Shown here piece by piece: positions 62,301 to 64,000 of a DNA stretch of 64,000 nucleotides. Source of the stretch: Adineta vaga (taxonomy: Eukaryota; Rotifera); NCBI GenBank assembly GCA_021613535.1, contig CP075497.1, forward strand, positions 9,176,001 through 9,240,000, written 5' to 3'. The translations under genes and the position numbers were made by a program. Positions within the stretch are counted from its first letter, which is position 1; the number at the start of each line of letters is the position of its first letter. The notes beneath the pieces were generated by a model. The model had not been told where the DNA came from and made no database searches. It saw only the letters and a list, made by a program, of their open reading frames with translations.

Positions 62301-64000
62301 TGAGAATCAATTGGAATTAGATCAAGAATATGTCGAGAAGTATCACGAAGACGTGTATTACCTTCTTTACAAGCTAAATCAGCGATATCAATAAGAAATT
62401 GATAGTATTCATGTTTTTGAGAAAATATCTAAATAGCAAACGTTTTGTAGATGATTTTACTTTTGAAATAGACATTTTCTTCTTACCACAGATGGTAACG
62501 AAGATTCAGCATTGATATCAATAAAATCTGAACTACGATTATGATGTGATGTTGCTGTTAAAGAATTATTATTATTATTATTGATTTCAGATTCCGACGA
62601 ACTACTTTCTCCGCTTGAACCACCATGACTTTGATGTTGAACCCAACGTGCAGTAACCGTCTAAATCAAATCAAAATGAATACATAATTATTTCTTTGTT
62701 TTGTCTTTGAAAAAGAAAAATATCGTCATACAATTCGATCACGATCATCAGTTTGTCCTAATGTTTTGTTATCATCAGTTGAATAGATAATTTCATTATT
62801 ACGATATAATTCAATGATACCATAAGCAGATTTGTATCTAAATCGAATTAATTTTCTTTTAGAATTTTCAACAAAAGATAGAAATCATACCGATTATGAA
62901 TAAATCTTCGAATATGTCCCCATGTATCGTTCGAATGAAAACCATGTTCGAAATCATCAGTTCGATTTTGTCCTGTATTTACACGAATAATTAATGTCAT
63001 TGGTCGTCCACGAAATGCTCTGAATATCAAACATAGATTTCTTTCTTTCTTTCATTCCTATTTTCTTTCTCCTTACCTTGACATGGGTAATATCGAACGT
63101 TCTTTATGATATGAATTATCACATTCCGCTAAATATTCTCTTAATACAATTAATATTCGTATTAATGCATTCAATTTATGTTGATATTCTTGTTTGGAAT
63201 CTTGTTGTGTGTACATTAATTTAACACTATCATAAACTGGACGTAGACGTTCAAAACAATCACTAATAAATGATTCATGAATACGTTTAACATCCGTTTT
63301 TAATTGTGGACTTATATTTGTATAAATTTCACGCATTAATTGAATACCACGATCAGCAACTTCATCTGAACCGTTCAAGATTAATTTCCATAAATATTCA
63401 ATTCCAACAAGATCTTCATCATTCATTAAACGAATCGAACGACGTTTTTGTTGTAATTTATTTAATTGAGCATTGACAGATTTAAAAAATCGATCGAAAC
63501 AACTGCAAAAACAAACGATATCAAGATGATTTCGAAAATTAATAAACAGTATGTGTTTCACTTACTTCATGCCGAGATCAGTTAATAAATGTGGTTCAAG
63601 TTTCATTAAATGATTTTGAAAGAAATCTTTTGCTGCTTTAGGTTCAAAATCATCTTCGTCAATAATCTAAATTATTTTTTTTTATATAAGTAAAAATTAA
63701 AGTGAAACTTGATCGTTTTCTTACTTCAGCAAACCAACGAAAACATTGTTCACGATCATTTGGATAAATAGCTTGTTCAGCTAAACAAGTCCAAATCATT
63801 TTCGAATGTTCAGCTGATAGATACAATCGTCCTTCTTTCAATGTGAACCTTCAAAAACAAATCAAATTTTCAATGTTTATATTTGAGAACAAAAAGAAAC
63901 GCGAAAATGTTTTTACTTGAGAAAATTCAATCGTTCATGTATTTGTTGATTATGATTAAATCTTCCATCAGCATAGTAATCTTCAGGTACGGAATTGATT
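56320..64000 (-). CDS. USP9X / fat facets-type ubiquitin hydrolase, 5' end outside window
   Basis: More than 25 exons read leftward, entering from beyond 64000 and ending at TAA 56320. Upstream part: alpha-solenoid segments (EEP-type blocks such as [20 protein letters not shown]) and a ubiquitin-like region ([28 protein letters not shown]). The USP catalytic domain runs about 58920-60618: Cys box [20 protein letters not shown] with catalytic Cys at 60535-60537, [38 protein letters not shown] (zinc ribbon), [20 protein letters not shown], the His box [14 protein letters not shown] (about 59290-59330), [19 protein letters not shown] and [12 protein letters not shown]. The tail has [20 protein letters not shown] and a Gln/His-rich end. 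Deubiquitinase acting on trafficking and signalling substrates; all catalytic residues are present. Confidence 0.95.

Noticed and set aside
1-64000. tRNA, rRNA, SL RNA or CRISPR features
   Set aside because: No tRNA T-arm with matching acceptor, no rRNA-like GC block, no spaced direct repeats found by eye.

Overview
The window is nuclear DNA of a small-genome invertebrate animal. Evidence: AT-rich sequence, genes split by many GT-AG introns mostly about 45-70 nt long, and a clearly metazoan protein set (GABA-B receptor, ephrin, PIM kinase, striatin, TMEM45, USP9X). The compactness, the tiny introns, the strong 3' splice sites just upstream of many start codons (suggesting spliced-leader trans-splicing) and an isolated secreted-protein family fit a rotifer, probably a bdelloid. 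That last step is inference from gene style, not a sequence match. No rRNA, tRNA, CRISPR array or bacterial-type operon was seen.

Layout. 1-3135: 3' truncated CWH43/PGAP2IP gene (minus). 5508-10080: GABA-B receptor subunit (plus). 10480-11817: alpha-1,3-fucosyltransferase (minus). 12562-15775: a 3.2 kb mobile element in which a dead non-LTR retrotransposon body lies between hAT-like terminal inverted repeats. 17501-20390: a secreted LRR/Kazal-type protein and a GPI-type ephrin (minus). 21454-22119: a MITE-like element with ~150 bp inverted repeats next to an unknown disordered protein (22215-23135, plus). 23385-26031: secreted Ig-like protein and TMEM45-like protein (minus). 27765-28957: secreted propeller-like protein (plus). 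29161-34705: dense minus-strand run: PG-repeat (SHIPPO-type) protein, COX16, PSMG3, POLR1F/RPA43, a 91-aa unknown and TRAP-delta/SSR4. 35045-35896: SDF2-like MIR protein, divergent from SSR4 across a 339 bp promoter with an ER-stress-element-like motif. 36609-38192: PTP-family protein with lost catalytic residues. 41585-43450: PIM-like kinase. 46944-49966: KIAA1143 homologue and a Ser/Arg/Tyr-rich protein. 50971-54816: striatin and RPB4/POLR2D. 56320-64000: 3' part of a USP9X orthologue, running off the right end.

Themes. Several neighbours on the same strand are 100-200 bp apart, and PSMG3 and COX16 overlap by an ATGA stop/start, which suggests polycistronic transcripts resolved by trans-splicing. 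SSR4 and SDF2 are both ER translocation/quality-control genes and may be co-induced by ER stress. Long gene-poor stretches (3.1-5.5, 15.8-17.5, 26-27.8, 38.2-41.6, 43.5-46.9 kb) show only AT-rich or simple sequence. Exon joins were made by eye from GT-AG sites and protein continuity, so exact boundaries may shift in places.
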